Positions 48,440-62,505 are shown, numbered from the stretch's first letter. The stretch: DNA of 64,000 bases from Taenia hydatigena (GCA_036345935.2 JADWOT020000010.1:88943-152942); one strand, 5' to 3'. Notes: generated by a model not told the origin, from the letters alone. Made by a program: numbers and translations.

Positions 48440-49470
48440 GCAAAAGGTAAAGGTCCTTAATGAGGAATAAAAGCCAACAACACTGCCCAAAAATCAACAA
48501 AGATCATCTCTAAGAAAGCAGCCTGAAGAACTACCCGCAATCGTTGCTTTCGTGCATTATTTAAGTCTACTTCTGAATAAAGCTTAATGCCAAGCAGCAC
48601 CTGTGAATCAAAGTAAATATTTACATCTAGAATAACAGCTACATTTGGTCGTTATCTGGAATTTAAAAGGTCATGCGAATTATAATAAGAATTTATCGAC
48701 AAAGCCCAAGTGTTAAACTAGCTACCTTTGCCTCTGAAAAGCTAAGCTGCGCAACTCAAATTTATGTTAACTTACGCTAGCACCTTTGATAGACTAATAT
48801 TCAGCGACAATTTAAAGTTTCTATCCTCGTGCTGCAATACCAAAAGATGGGCGCTGCATTGCCCAAGATTTACTTAAACAGTTTTCTGCACTGCGAATGA
48901 AATCAATCTAGGCATGTGATCTGTGGAATGAGAAGTAATTATTACCTAGGTTAATTCGCGAAACCGGAGTTTTCAGGGTGCATTTATGGGAAAACACAAG
49001 GTAGGCCTCAAATCGCGGTTGTATGCATTAGAAAAGTGAGTGATCGAGATGCCACCCCCGTTTGCAAGGAAGAATTTATGAAGCAGGTAGGGGGTCGTCT
49101 TTGAAAATAAGGTTGTTCCGTCCTAAAGCAATGGTGGCCAAAACATCTCCATCAATGTGTTCATAATAGCCGAAAGGAAACAATTATTATATTTTCCGGT
49201 GCTTTAATGCCAATGAAACAATTGAATTGGCAAATATTAAGGTGTCTTTGGTGCATGAAGTTTGTAAACTACTGTCTTTAAACAGAACCTGAATTCATTT
49301 AAAGTCATAAGAATCCTATTGTGAATGAGAAGTCTAATCATGAATGAATTCTCTCTCAGTTCAAATTTTATATGAATATATGTAATTTGCAATACGTTAA
49401 AAGCTGTATACCTCCAACCGATTTTTATTCGTGTGAATTATGCTTACATCGCCGCTTATAAGTTAGGGTA
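48440..49470 (+). repeat. Diverged direct duplication, copy 1 (partner 50440-51420)
   Basis: Patches in the same order recur about 2.0 kb downstream: ATACCAAAAGATGGGC, GTGATCGAG-TGCCACC, ATGAAGCAGGTA, GAGTTTTCAGGG and GCAATACGTTAAA. Overall similarity looks like 60-70% with indels. No coding frame is conserved between copies. Confidence 0.7.
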
Positions 49471-50439
49471 AGGAGCACAATTCCTCACAGAACATAGCTT
49501 AAATTAGTCTAATTTTAGCGCATCCATCATAATCCAGACTACTGTCATCATCACTCGAAATGCAAAATTAAGTCAAGTTGTTTTGCATTATAAGTGCGTT
49601 TATTTACCAAAAGGGACCTTTGACACCCATTTTAGTGTCTCAAAATTAGCTGATATGCTTGCAGCACTTTAAATGGCCCAATCATATAAAAACCAGAAGA
49701 GAACAAAGGCTGCGGAACCTAAAAGTAATTCATCTGCTCAAGAATTAATACACACTTATAAATAGTCGGCAATGTTGTTTAGCTGCCTTATTTATTTGCA
49801 TCACTGGTATCCGCAAGAACCTACCGCAATAATTAATGCGCAATCAAGCCCATTTACCTTGCTGCCAACAGCTACAGAACATTGAGTATTCACAAAAATC
49901 CATATTAAGTGCATTAAAGTTTACGATATCTCTTCAAACAATCATACCACGCCCAACCACAGGGGACGTGCATAGATCGAAACAAGTGGAAACAATAAAG
50001 GGACCCGCGCAAGTTATTGACTTATTAATGCTTTAATGAACCATGCTACAAAGTGTAAGGTAAATGGTTTTGGAACTTGCTCCAATCATTCACCTAAGGT
50101 TTATTTACAGGCAAATCCTCCAAATTATTATGCCAAAAGAACTTTTTTTAAGATGACGCTCCCTCTTTATTTCAACTTTATGGCACAGTTGACAACAAAA
50201 ACCCTTGATAGAAGCAGTGCTGCGATTTGACTGCGGCTATTATCAAGGCGACTTTTAATAAAATGGTGTTAATTAGCAAATCTGTTGCATCAGCAAGGGT
50301 AAACTTAGACAGGACATAGGGTTGTATTAGAAAAAGGGGCATATGATGGGCCCAAGTGATGGTTATGCGGATTCGTATGAGAGAGTAGAAGGTGGGTCGC
50401 ATAAAATGATAAAATGAAAGAGTGGCAATGAATTTACGA
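49471..50439. other. Spacer between the two diverged copies; no gene seen
   Basis: AT-rich with only short frames. The two copies plus this spacer give an offset of about 2.0 kb, as expected for an old tandem duplication of a longer segment. Confidence 0.4.
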
Positions 50440-51420
50440 AAACCAAAAGCAGAAATTCCCAATGAGGAATGAAAGCTAACATTCTCACACATCAAATGGC
50501 AAAGACCATTTAAGGAACAGCAGGCTGAATAACCACCTGCAATCGCCGTTTTCGTGCTCCATCTGGATCTACATCTAAAAAAAGTTTAGGGCTAAAAGCA
50601 CCCTTACTTTCAAGGTAAATATTTGCATTTAGGCCATCAGCTGCATCCGGCTTTATTAAAAATTAAAAAAAAAGCTGTGAGAATTGTTAGAAAAATTTGC
50701 CAACAGGACAGGAGAGATAAAATACGTAAGCACATTCTTTACAGATTTAACCATGTGGCATAAATATATGCTTAATTATACTAAAATCTCTAGCAGGTTA
50801 GCAATCGGTAGCAACTTTCAACATCACATCCTTGTAGAGCGATACCAAAAGATGGGCAGTGTACTATCTTAGAAATATTCACACAATCTTCAGCACCGCG
50901 AATGAACTAAATTAAAATACCTGCCGTTGAATGGGAGTTTTCAGGGCTCATTTTTGCAAGAACCTAGTGTAGGCTTCAAATCGCAGTTGCATGCACTGGA
51001 TAAAATGAGTGATCGAGGTGCCACCTCCTTTAGCACAGTAGAAGCTATGAAGCAGGTAAATAATCTACCTTGAGCAATAAAGCTGCTTTTTTCAAAGGCA
51101 AAGACAACCAAAGCGTCTCTGCTAATGCGTTAAAACAGACAAAAGAAGCATTTATTAGCCTTTACTGGTATTTTTATGTAGCTGAAGTCAAGAAAGCAGC
51201 GACCATTATTTTTTCGTATAACGTTTGTAGACTGCTGTCTTCGAGTAGTACTAGAATTTATTTAACGTTATTGGAAGCCTATAGTAGAGGAGCAATGTAA
51301 TCACGCAAATGCTCTCATTTTAAGCTTTTCAAGAGCTGTGTGATGTGCAATACGTTAAAGCAGTAAGCTTCATGTCATTTTTTTTATATTAGCATAAAAA
51401 TTGTCGCCATCATTGACAGT
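50440..51420 (+). repeat. Diverged direct duplication, copy 2 (partner 48440-49470)
   Basis: Same order of shared words as copy 1, with several small deletions. Confidence 0.7.
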
Positions 51421-54400
51421 AATTCGAAAATGCCAGTAGTTAAAATTACACATGCATGAATTCACTCCAGAGGCATCTAGTTAAAGCGGCAACCTTATGT
51501 TTGTTTTAACAAATTCTCCCCGACATTTGGTTTCGGTGTATGTGCGGAGGTGATTCGAGTTTGTTAATTTCTCATTGCTTTGAGAGCTCAGTTTTGATTC
51601 AGTTCCTAATCGCACTTATTAGTGGAGTATTCCGAGTTTACTGCCTCGTACTTGGCCAATAATTGCACAGTTTCGCTTCAGCATCCCCATGCCGTTGGGA
51701 TTCGTATGTCGTTTAATTTGCTGAACCATCCCTTATTCCTTGAGGTATTCCGTTTGTTCTCCTATTGCCGTTGCCGGATTAAGCTTGACAATTCCGTTCT
51801 CTTGGTCGACTCATTATCGGCAGGTGACTACCGAAAAGTATATTGCCGCATTCCTTTTTCTAACTTTTACATTGTGTACTCAGAATTATACAATGGAATA
51901 TCGTATTACTTGATACTTGGATATCGAAGTTTGAATATTCATTGATGGCAATTCTCTTAGTAATCTGCTGAAATAAAGAGCATACCTGTCAGCAAATGAT
52001 ATAATTTTTCACTTAATTTAAGCAACATATCAGTGGTGCTGCTGCTTTTTCATACCGAGTTTGTTAGTGTCTGGTAGAAAATGAGCCCTTGTGAAATGTA
52101 TAACGACTGCCTCTTCCCTGCGTAGAGTGACCAACGACTTGCATATTTATATACGGCAAAAGTCATTAAGGCCATTAAGCACACGTCAGTGAACGTGAGA
52201 CATTTTCGTTCAGAAGGCTGATCTCTCTTATAGGTTAAACCGCTTTCTATGAGTTTACTTCAGCACGGCCCAAATTTGACTAACTGATTGTGGGATATTC
52301 GCCTAAAGCTAGACGTAGTAAAAAGTTGCATGTATATGCGATATGTAGAAACAAGGGCCGTCGAAAAAAAGACCAAATATTTGTTAACCATTTCTATTCG
52401 CAAATCGGGGCTAAAATCTGGAGTAGACGGGAAAAGATGAGACAAAACAACTCCTACAGTGAGCAAGAAAAAACCTTAGCTAACTAATTAGCTAGACCTT
52501 TTGCGTAAACCTTGTGCTAGAAAAGAACATGCTCCTGTGGGACGGACCCATGCTTTGAAAATTTATTGAGAGGATATAGGGAATTAAATACAGGTTAGAG
52601 GATTTAAAGAAGAGGGAGGGAGATTGCTGCGCGTTAAAGAATTAAAAGGAATGCAGCTCACTCTTGTGCATGTTTTTAGAAGTAGCAGTTTTTTTGTGGA
52701 ACGCTCAACACGTGCAATGTTGACATGCTACTCTAGCATGACATTTTCAGCAGCCCATTTGACGGTTTTAAAAATAATTAGAGAACTGAGTTTAGCCGTT
52801 TGCCATGTTTAAGAAGAGAGGCCATACAAATCTTCATTCTTAGGAGACCCTTGTCAAAGGCTACTACCACAATATCCGGAGAGATGGCGCCATTTTCAGA
52901 TCCTTTGCCCTTTGTCCTTAGCATAACTTAGCAATTACTTTATTTAAATGCGCTACAAATTTCTTACACAGTCCGAACGCAGAATTTTTGATTAGTAAGT
53001 GCGAAGTAGGCACTTTTTGATGCCGCGTAGATTACGTTTATCAAATTAATATCTAAGGCAAATAAGTTTAATTTACACTGCATTTTTTGCTAATGTGTTA
53101 TTGTATTTAGCGGAATAATGCCAAATAATGGCAAAGTAATTCTTATAAGAAAAATTGACTATCTCTGAAAGCATTTGTTTCATTAGCTAAAAGATTTGCA
53201 AGCGACATCGCAACCAGCGCATAGAAGATTCCATAGTTACCGCAAGATGCATAACAAAGGAACCTAAGAGGAATTCTACAGTTGAACTGTCTGCAGTTAG
53301 TACTGAACCGCTTTTATTCAAATTTGGAACGTCATTGGATGGATACCTCGGTCGGAATGCTGCAATTTGTACAATAAACCTCTTGACCTAAACTTTGCTT
53401 TGTTATCTTAATAACGAAACGGATGTGACTAATGATTAACAGGACTTCAAAAGTTGCGCGAGATCAACAAAAGCAAATCTGTACAGAGCAACTTTGTTTT
53501 CTTTTCTTGTGGTTCATGTGGCTGTGAGGATGTGCTCTCGCACCTTCAAGGGTACTACTTCTCCGTATGTGCGGCTGCGAGAGTATACGATCAAATGGCT
53601 TACGGAAAGAAGCCCTAATGCTCTTTACCAAATGGGGGCTGTTGGTGTTATTCCCAACTGCGGACAAATGGATCCACCTTATCAGTTCAAAAGTATCTGT
53701 GGAATACGATTAACCTCGGCATTCTAAATTGTTCCCCAATTTGCACAATTTCTTCTTGCACAATTAACTACGTCGAAGCCGAGTTCATTCAAGGTAATGT
53801 AAAATTGCGCAAATTATAAAGATTCTGAAGCTTCAGTGTCCCTGACAGCAGGGACGTTTTTATATGGATTTGCGCTATCTGCATTCGTAGACCAGGATCC
53901 AAGGTACAAACCACTGATAAGATTTTGTAAGGGCCTATGTACATGCACGTGGACACCAGCGCTTTTGTATATGCCTATGGACATGGTTGCTCTCATCAGC
54001 CTTGCTCTTTAATCAGTCTTCTTAAAGGGATATACAATCTTATTATGCCGATTAATTAGCACGGCATTTTGCTTTGGGCGATTAGGCGTTGGCATTTATC
54101 ATCCCCACCTCACCTTATCGAAATGGAGGTGAATAATTTGCAAGCTCTCGTTTTCCAGTCCTTCTTCCTAGCAGAACCACACTCTTAGTCTCCGTTCTAC
54201 CTTGTCGTTGCCACCACGATAGGCCTGTCACCCATCATCGCTGGTATCTGATAAGGCAGGCAAGTGAGGAATGGACCCACCACCGTCAACTCTTAAATTC
54301 AGGCTGCAATCTACACCAAGTGTCTAGAGTCAATGAAAGTACCCTTGATGAACTTACAGTTGTGCACGCACAGTCAGCTCTCGGTCTAATCGTCGCTTTC

Positions 54401-55489
54401 CTTCTTCCCCATATGCGGAGCAAGCAGGTGCGACCAGAGAAGTGAGACCCGTATTGGCTTTACATTCGTCCTAGTTATCAACTCAATGAGTACTATACAA
54501 TTGATTTCAGCTGGGCTATTAAGTCATCGGTAGCTGTGGGTAGGGTCGATCGGGAAGTCACACACTGTTATTGGCAGCAAAATCAATAGTACTGGCTAAC
54601 TTATTTATTGACTGATTAATTGGGAGGTCATAATGTAAATGAGGGCGCTGACCCACCTCTGCGTACGAATATAGACACATGCACACAGGTAAGCCGCATC
54701 CGTCTGTGATATCAAACAGCAGTGCACCTCATAAAGGTAATAACAACAAGTGGGTTCGAGCCGATTAGCTGCATCCATCCATCGCCAGGCTTTCATCGCT
54801 ACGCTGTCGCATGATACAGTTCCAGAAACAAGACAGTACCTCTAAAAATAGGCTGATGGCTTGGAAAAATTTAATCATGCCTCTGTCTAATTGATCAACT
54901 ACGAATTCCGCATTGACATGCATGATTCTATCGGCCGTATCGAAAGATCTATTATTCTTTCAATCACAATGATAAGTGCCTACAAAGAGCGTTGCACGAA
55001 TCATCGTCAACTTCTCAGGTGAAATCGCTCTTGAAAATGGTGGTTGCGCAAGCCCTATCGCCAAAATGGTAAGTCCCTTATTCGTTTTTCATTCATCGGC
55101 GTGAGGTCCTTTTACAACGAGCGGGCTAGTTGCGCAAGTGGCAAGTTAATCCTTGGACTTTGAAAGGTGATTCGACTGGTGTTTGACACGTTTATCCCTC
55201 GCATGCAGGAGCTGCCTTAAAATATTGTCAATGTATCTGTGGAAGAAGCATAACGTTCCTTACCCTTTTTTTCACCAAGGCGATTTTTAAGCTAAACTTC
55301 GTTATTTTGAGTATTCCTTACCCATAGCTTGAAGATCGGTCATAGATTAAAACTCTTCTGCTGCAAGACGGTATTTCGTCTGATCTGCTTCCAACACTTC
55401 ATGTATCATCATTAGCTTCTGGCTTTTTATAAAGCGTTGTGTATGGGCACGTACCCTTAATTGCCATTTTGGATAAACTTTACTCTTCT
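51421..55489. other. AT-rich, no confident gene
   Basis: The longest frames are 51622-51945 (+, 107 codons) and 53494-53727 (+, containing REYTIKWLTERSPNALYQMG). Both are unrecognised and without clear splice partners. Confidence 0.35.
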
Positions 55490-56460
55490 AAGCTTCAAAA
55501 TTAGGTTTTTTGAGGCAATCATTGTGGCAGTTATATGCCTTTCCCCCCTTTGTAGAATTGGGACGATTTGCGGGCACTTATTAGCACTTGTCTTGTCTCC
55601 AGTTCCACAGGAGTACCTGGCGCAACGGAAAGTTAACTCACATCTTCCAGTAATAGATAAAGGTTTTAAATTCTTAAAACGCTGTTTGTTTGGCAGTATT
55701 TGGATACTCTTGTGCCCAATCTGTGTTAAAAATGAGACGTTCGTTCCCTTTTAGGAATTCCATTTCGCTGGGATGAAAGATCGACGATAAAGGACAGAGT
55801 AGCAGCAACCGAGTAAGTTGATTTGGCCTTACGATATAGATCACATCAAACCAAATGCAAGTTCACTTCTTTCAGTGGAATTTTATCTTGTTTTTTGCAT
55901 ACGCAGATTTTCTCCTGCGTTAGCGGTCCCGAAATTTGGTGCGTATTCTTTGCACTCACTTTGTTTAAGAGGAGCATAATTCTTCCTTGTGATTCTTATA
56001 CCGTGTCTTCTCTCCCTTCTAGTGCCATATACGAACGCTTTGTGCACATATTGTTCTAAATTAGATTGTGAATGCGCTTATGGTACGGTGCTTACTGAAG
56101 GTTGATTATTTCTAAAGCTTACCATGCTATGGTACGATTAAATGCAATTTTCGATGTTTTCCTGTGAGTGGTAAGCCCTAAAGACTCGTGAGTTTAATTA
56201 AGCCATTGATATTTTGGCTTGTCGTGCATCTGTTTTACTTATAACGTCTAGGCATAGGGGCAGGCGACGCAAATCTGTATGCCTAGACACGACAAATTTT
56301 CCATTGTGCTGGATAGTCCTGTGGACTTGGAGGCACTGCAAGTGCTGATAAGTGCACATAATCATCCGCATTCTGCAAAGGAAGGGAAGACCTATAACTG
56401 TTGCATTGATTACCTTAAAGAACCTTCTAAGATTGAAGGTCAGATGAATGAAGGTCATGA
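55490..56460. repeat. Imperfect inverted repeat, arms about 160 bp
   Basis: 55490-55650 and the reverse complement of 56290-56450 share a series of patches at about 60-65% identity, for example ATAACTG/GCAA and TCCACAGGA. The arms are separated by about 640 bp. On the + strand the right arm is open (KFSIVLDSPVDLEALQVL), while the left arm's equivalent frame is broken. Confidence 0.45.
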
Positions 56461-58599
56461 AAAAAGGCAGTGGAAAGTACGTGCTTAGGCGCACCTTTTG
56501 ATAATGGGCCTGAAGCGTCGAAAGCCGATTGGCGGAATTGGCCTTAACATCAACTTGTTAAAAGAAATGATGAATTTTACACCCTTTACATCTCTGCTTT
56601 AACATGCATGCAACGAGAATGCGCCTTGGAATAGTTTTTCGCCCAACGACATGTTGCAGAATAACGTGCTGCTTGCGCAAATTATTTTACTCGTTTCAAA
56701 GTAGTCCACGCTGACACATGGAAGGCAACTGCAGGACTTGGTATGCTAGTGATTAGGCTGGCGGAACTACCCCTTTCAGGAGTTACACCTATTTGAGAAG
56801 GCAACATGGATTTTTACCACAGTGTTAGCAGGCGGCTACTGTTGCGATTACGTGTAATGATTGGTCTTTCGATACAGTCGACGGAACTGCGCATGCCAAT
56901 ACTTAATTTGTGGATGGTCGAGATGGGCAGAAAATTAATTAAATTGCTCCATACTACCAGCCATTTATCTTTTAAAAATACGCCATACATCTACTTACGT
57001 GGGTTAAGCTAAGTCACTTGTGCTTTGCGATATCATCAAGTGCATAAATCTAAAACCCTCCTGGGTCAATCAGTGTAAATTTGTGAAATTCGTACCTACA
57101 CGGAAGGGATGTTCTCTCCGTTTTCTTCACACTACAAACAAATGCATTACCAATATAAGTGCCGTGACACAGGCAGCTAGCAATGTATTAAACTCTCTTT
57201 GACTGGTGCATTTCGCATGTCTTTTCAGTTTAAACAAATGCTTGCTTTCCTCCACTTCTCTATATTACGGATTTACCGCTTACAATAATGCAAGTTTTTA
57301 TTTTCACCATGTGACTAAAATTTGTCAGCGGAGATAGGATGAACGTGGATTGGCAAAGGGATGATTAGTGGCAAGAGATCGACAAGCTATGGTGATCGCA
57401 TTTACTTGGCGTAGGGGCTTGTGCTACTTAAGTGCGAAAAGTAGATGGCAATTTCTGAGTAAATTTGCGCTGTACCATTCGCATGCCATTTTAATGGTCC
57501 TGTGTTTAGCATGATGCGGTGAGATAGTTTCCATTACCGGTGCACAACTAGTTTACAGTGCCACTAAGGACTCAAAGGAATAACTATCTGGCGCTGGCGT
57601 TACAGTCATTATTTGAGGTAGTGTGGTGGGAAACTAATGTTTTTGTTTTGGTAGGCGAACCCCTTTGACAGCAATAGATCATCAATGTCTTTGTGAGGGT
57701 ATAGATCCAACTTTTACATGTAAAATCTTCTAAATTAGAGCCACTTGATGCGTTTTTGCCTGTTGAGTCTAGGGTTATTTGATTAGTAAATATCGGTGCA
57801 CGTTTTGGTCAACTAAACTTCATCTTGACCTTGTATGACTCGCCTAGTCGCAAACTATCCGTTGACGTCGAGTGGGAGTGCGAAGGCAGATATGTTATCA
57901 GACACTTTCCTAAAATATGGCATAATGGGTGAATCGAGAGATTTCATTTTTCAAACACATTAGCAGAGTTCAGTTATTTGAACTTTCACTCCACCTTACG
58001 AACTATGGAAGCTCCTTACCCCACACAGAATGCAAAATTGGTCAAATGCATAATGAATAAGCATTATAGCTGCCAGAGTTCAATCCTAGTTCCTAGCATT
58101 ACCCAAGGTCGATTAAACATCTTTTTACTTGAGTATTACATAAAGCCCCTGCTCCTATCTGTTAACTTAGGTTTTATTTGCATACATGCGTGCCATTTGA
58201 TCCTACATGCAAACCATCCCACAGTATCTGTAGGACAGAATGAAAAGATCTCATTCAACTTCACAGTCTCCTTCGTCGAATTTAAGAGACAAATAGAATG
58301 GCATTTGAGCGCTGATGTTTATAGGCAGCTTTGCAGTGTGACAATAGAGTAGAAATGCTAATCCAAGTCTAATTAAAACTACTTCCACTTGGCTCCGCAT
58401 AGTACTTCCGAATAGAGTGCATGGCACTGAGCGTGTAAATGCGATCCGGTATGAATTCTGCTGATTGCGCATTTACAGAGTGTGTTGGACAAGGACATAA
58501 AATGATCAAGGTATAAGTAAGGAACCCCAAAGAATTCTATTGTATTTGCATATGTAAGGTCTTGCTGAACAAAGACCAAAGGGAAATAAAAAAGACACT
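56461..58599. other. AT-rich, no confident gene
   Basis: Only chance-length frames, for example 57978-58352 (+). Confidence 0.4.
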
Positions 58600-58791
58600 A
58601 AATTATGATGTCGATGCACGGCTTGCAAACCATTTAAGAATATTTTGGTGTAAACATGGAGTTTTATTAATACCTCTGCTTTTATTACCCGTTTATCTAT
58701 CCATTCTTTCATTTCTTTACCTCGTCTGCGCATGCAACTGCTGTAAGCGCGATCCATGGAGAAGACGAGGCAGACTGAGAACTAAGGGATG
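58600..58791 (+). CDS. Possible exon encoding a single membrane span
   Basis: The + frame has a 20-plus-residue hydrophobic run (LLIPLLLLPVYLSILSFLY), then a Cys pair-rich juxtamembrane (CACNCC) and a basic stretch (KRDPWRRRGR). It ends at a GTAAGG donor at 58791. That order suits a membrane helix with a cytoplasmic palmitoylation-type Cys cluster. The acceptor is uncertain (CATTTAAG at about 58639 is weak). A resemblance to the first span of prominins was considered but is not specific. Confidence 0.25.
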
Positions 58792-59375
58792 TAAGGTTAC
58801 CCAAAGTAAAGCCATCCTTAAAATATATCAAGCAAACTCAGTGTTTGAAATTTAAGCAGTTTTTGGCCATGAAGGTCATTGTGCGCATTGCCAGCAAGCA
58901 GTATAATGCACAAAAATTTTCTGGTGATGCACACGTCCCTTAGAAAAGTGCTCTTTATAGGTGGTCAAGCCTGCCCACAATTGGAGTCGCAACGTGGTGC
59001 GCACACAGACCACATGGCTAATATGCATGCCCTACGCGTTAGCCAATGGCGCATGAGTTCACGTTGGCTTCCTTACAGATTTATCTGACGTTACCCATAA
59101 TTCCACACTAATCCTTACTTTCTTCTTCGTTAAACGTCATAGTCTTTCTTTTAACGTAGACCGAATGCAGATTTACTTGCTGCAGTGGACTTTAAGAGCT
59201 AAATTTGAGAACTGCTCTTTATACATGCTTATACGAGATCGATTTCATGTTTGTTGTCATTGCATTTTAATTAAACAATCAGATTCTAACACCTTTTCTT
59301 GAGAAGCTCATGAGGAATCTGCTACGTCTATATGTCTGCACCAGTGCGAAACCTGGTGCGGATATCTAGGAACGC
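58792..59375. other. No confident gene
   Basis: Short frames only; no partner exon for the membrane-span candidate was found. Confidence 0.35.
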
Positions 59376-60110
59376 TTAGGGTTTCACTAATACCTTGGCT
59401 GCGCCTGAGTCAAGGGGCAAACAGCGGGGGTGTCCCTCTAGCTTGGCAGAGACTTGCATTAATGGGATCGAATAATGGGAGGGTAGGCAGAATAAGAAAT
59501 AGTGCGGCTCGCCTGCTTTTGAGATACGGCGCGTCGGAGTCCAAAGTGGACGTGCAGAATTCGGACGGCAGTTGGACACATGGAACGCTTCCTGGTCGCT
59601 GCCTCGACCAAATGGCTGAGACGGCTGCTTTTCATGGCCTTGAGTTTTGCTGTGATGGACAGTGGTCGGAGTCCGCCTTTGAAATGAACAGCCACCCAAC
59701 TATTCACCTTGTTAGGTAGGCAGCCTCAGAAGATTCGCAGGACCACAGCGTACTCCTCGTCGTAGTCGCCTGGTTTTTGATCACGGCAAAATAAGTCCCT
59801 AGCTAGCGACTCCTTTCTCTGGCCGATAACGAGTTGAGCCAGTATCTCACAGCACTGGTCAGGATCGGAGTCAGGTGAGACCCCGGCATCAATCACTGCT
59901 GAGAAAAGCTCTTGCGAAAGAGCGTGCAGGATCAGCGGAATTCTCTGCCGCTGGGGGTATAAGTGGATGTTAACCCTCACGGTTTCCAGCCGATCCTCAA
60001 AATTCTTTCCTTCCTTGAAACGAGGAAGGTCCGCTAATGCTGCCATCAGTGTAGAGGATTCCTTCACTTCCTTCTTATCGCCCTTGTTAATAGAAGTCTG
60101 AGCACGCTTC
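59376..60110 (-). pseudogene. Ty3/gypsy gag-protease fragment
   Basis: On the minus strand, 60067-59726 is a 113-codon frame with a gag-like helical region (LADLPRFKEGKNFEDRLE, RIPLILHALSQELFSAVI, SLARDLF). Farther along, in another frame, CLPLDSGAAKVLVKP has the retropepsin active-site pattern D(S/T)GA at about 59400. Order and strand fit gag followed by protease. Frameshifts separate the two parts and a stop follows the protease motif. No CCHC zinc knuckle, reverse transcriptase or LTR was seen. It may or may not belong to the same family as the short-LTR element at 63 kb, which has the same orientation. Confidence 0.75.
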
Positions 60111-60578
60111 GACAGCTTTATTATGGATGTGAGAGAGAGAGAAAGAGTACAGCGAGACCTTGTAAGAGAGTTCAGGACGGGAATGAGTCACGCTCCTGGA
60201 AGTTACCACGCCGATCCGCTACCAGGATCAAATTGTCGCCCCACCTCTGGCCTACAAAGCACACTTAAAGAACATAAGCATCACAACGTTAGTCTAATAG
60301 TGGTGGAAGTGGAGAATGTTCATGTGCTGGCAGTGTGTGAATGCAACACTACCGCATCTTTTGACGGATTAGAAGCATCAAACTCAGACTCCGCTTGAAA
60401 TCTCTTTAAAGGTATTTATGCAATCTTTCAAATTTAGCAAGCTCCGCATGGTTAGTGGAAACTAATCGCACATTTTCGTTGCAAAAAAGAAAGATTTATT
60501 AACTCCGTCCGTCTTCACGTCTAAGCGAGAATGGATGCTGGTGTGTCATGCATGTTATATTATCTCTTGACGGCAGGA

Positions 60579-62505
60579 AAGTACTCACCAGACTACTGCT
60601 TAGCACCAAAACACCACATACAGTCTTTCATAACTCCTCCGAGCACAAAGTCACGCTACTTATGTCCTGCGCAAGTGAACATTCAACATCGAGCAGGGAA
60701 ACCTTCAGCAAGATCGATTGGTCGAATGTCTGCAACACCATATCTGTCAACGACGACAACGACGAGTTCAAGGGCGCATAGTGCTATCTCAGTGGACTCC
60801 CATGGGATGGCTTCTAAAACCACATTCTCCTTCTTTGATACCACCGTCAGCAACGATGCATGTTGTTGGCAGGACCCCATAACCAACATAGGACCTAACT
60901 AGTTATATGCAAAAATACTGCGCTACCAAGTTTTGCGCCCAAAATTAGCACCCAGTACTGTTCGATAATGTCTACATGCTTATCACAAAATACACCAAGG
61001 AAAAAAATACTCTTGCCGGACTCTGCAACTACAACGAATCCAGCACCGTGTAGTGTCAGGTGATTGGTAGATTTTCCCTTTTGTTTCCAACAGATTAGAC
61101 CCCTCCTGCCATAATCTCTCGCTTTTGATATCATCCACTATCCAACCAACCGCCAGGACAGCTTCAACTGCTCCCCTTCTAAATTATTCTCCGAAACGAA
61201 CAAGCGATGAAAAGTGCTGTTGCTGGATAACGAATTCTCGTCCAAATTCATTTCCTCATGTTCATTCAACAAAAAAAATTTGTATGCGTTTCGACTTGTT
61301 CATGTGCATGCACACAACTATGAACAAGTCAGCTTGATGCATTCCAAATACATAAACTGAGAAGTAACATAAAATACACTCGCGTACAGTGAAAGTCAGT
61401 AAATACAAAGATAAAAAGGCATACACTTCAAAATGCAAACATGTTGGAGTTCGAGAAAAGGGTCCAGAGTAGATTTCAAAGCAGCTCTGCAGCACTCCTG
61501 CCCATTTCCACCCCAATTCACCGGCCTTTCTCAACGCGATAATAAGCCTGCCTACCAGCTCAACACCAACCTCACATCCATCTCGTCTGTTTACCTGCTG
61601 ACCATGCAATTGTCCAATGCTTGAACCAAAGGAGCTAACACCTATCGCGCCGCAGGTCAAAGGAGACGCCCCTGCAAATGACTTGAACATCCCACATCGC
61701 ATATCATTCCACGCGCTCATCACATGTAGCTTCATCACTACTGTAAATTCGTAGTATCCGAAACGTACAGAAGGAAAAAAAAAAGGGGAAAAACCGATGC
61801 ACAGACGTCCGATGACCCGCCACATCAACACATACAAGCAACTATAATATCTTAAACACCAAGCATTTAAGGCCGCTACAAGGCAACGTCTGTGCAGCAA
61901 TGCAAAAGTGCCCAGCAAAGAGTTACAGGTCTCTCAGCAACCATCCTCCTGCTCCTCTATCAGCCTCAAACACTAACTCATGTCAGAGCTGAACCCACAT
62001 AACAAGTTTCACAAAGATACTATCAACACTCGACCGTGGTCTCGAAGTCAAGAAACGACCGAATCGCGAGGTGCCCCGCACACTCCATACATTTCCCACT
62101 AAAGCAGACAATATGGACATAAAAATAACGCACCTACTTCCATGCATAAATACGAAAGGATCTACGAAGAGGTGATAAGAACACGCTGCGCAAAATAGCG
62201 ATCAATAAACTACAACCTAATCTTACCTAAGAAATGGAATGAGTAACAGCGACGGCGAGATTCGCACTCAGTGTTGCTAGGTAATACTTCCACGCCCAGC
62301 AGATAATGCCACATCAAAATACACATTTTCGTCAAGTGAAATAATGAAGACCAACATACATACCAAATGACGCCTCACAGCTGAAATTCAAGCACGCATT
62401 CAAGCACCAGACGCTTCACAACAACCGCGTGAAGACGATTCGGCACAACAAAATCGTACGATTAAGATTCGTTATTCCACAACAAAATTGGTCTCGAAAT
62501 TCAGT
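60579..62505. repeat. Dispersed direct repeat, copy 2 (partner 10009-12075)
   Basis: Collinear with copy 1. On the minus strand it contains the longest frame in the window, 218 codons (61918-61262). About 115 of these codons correspond to the frame open in copy 1, including SFAGAS, GQQVNRRDG and LRKAGELGWKWAG. Upstream of that shared region the two copies are out of frame with each other. The long frame is therefore suggestive of past coding but not proof. Function unknown. Confidence 0.8.

Noticed and set aside
58640..58790. Prominin-like first membrane span
   Set aside because: Only the hydrophobic/Cys/basic pattern is shared; nothing specific to prominins could be found around it.
61262..61918. 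218-codon frame as a stand-alone gene
   Set aside because: It lies inside a dispersed repeat, its upstream half is out of frame in the other copy, and substitutions are not biased to silent sites.
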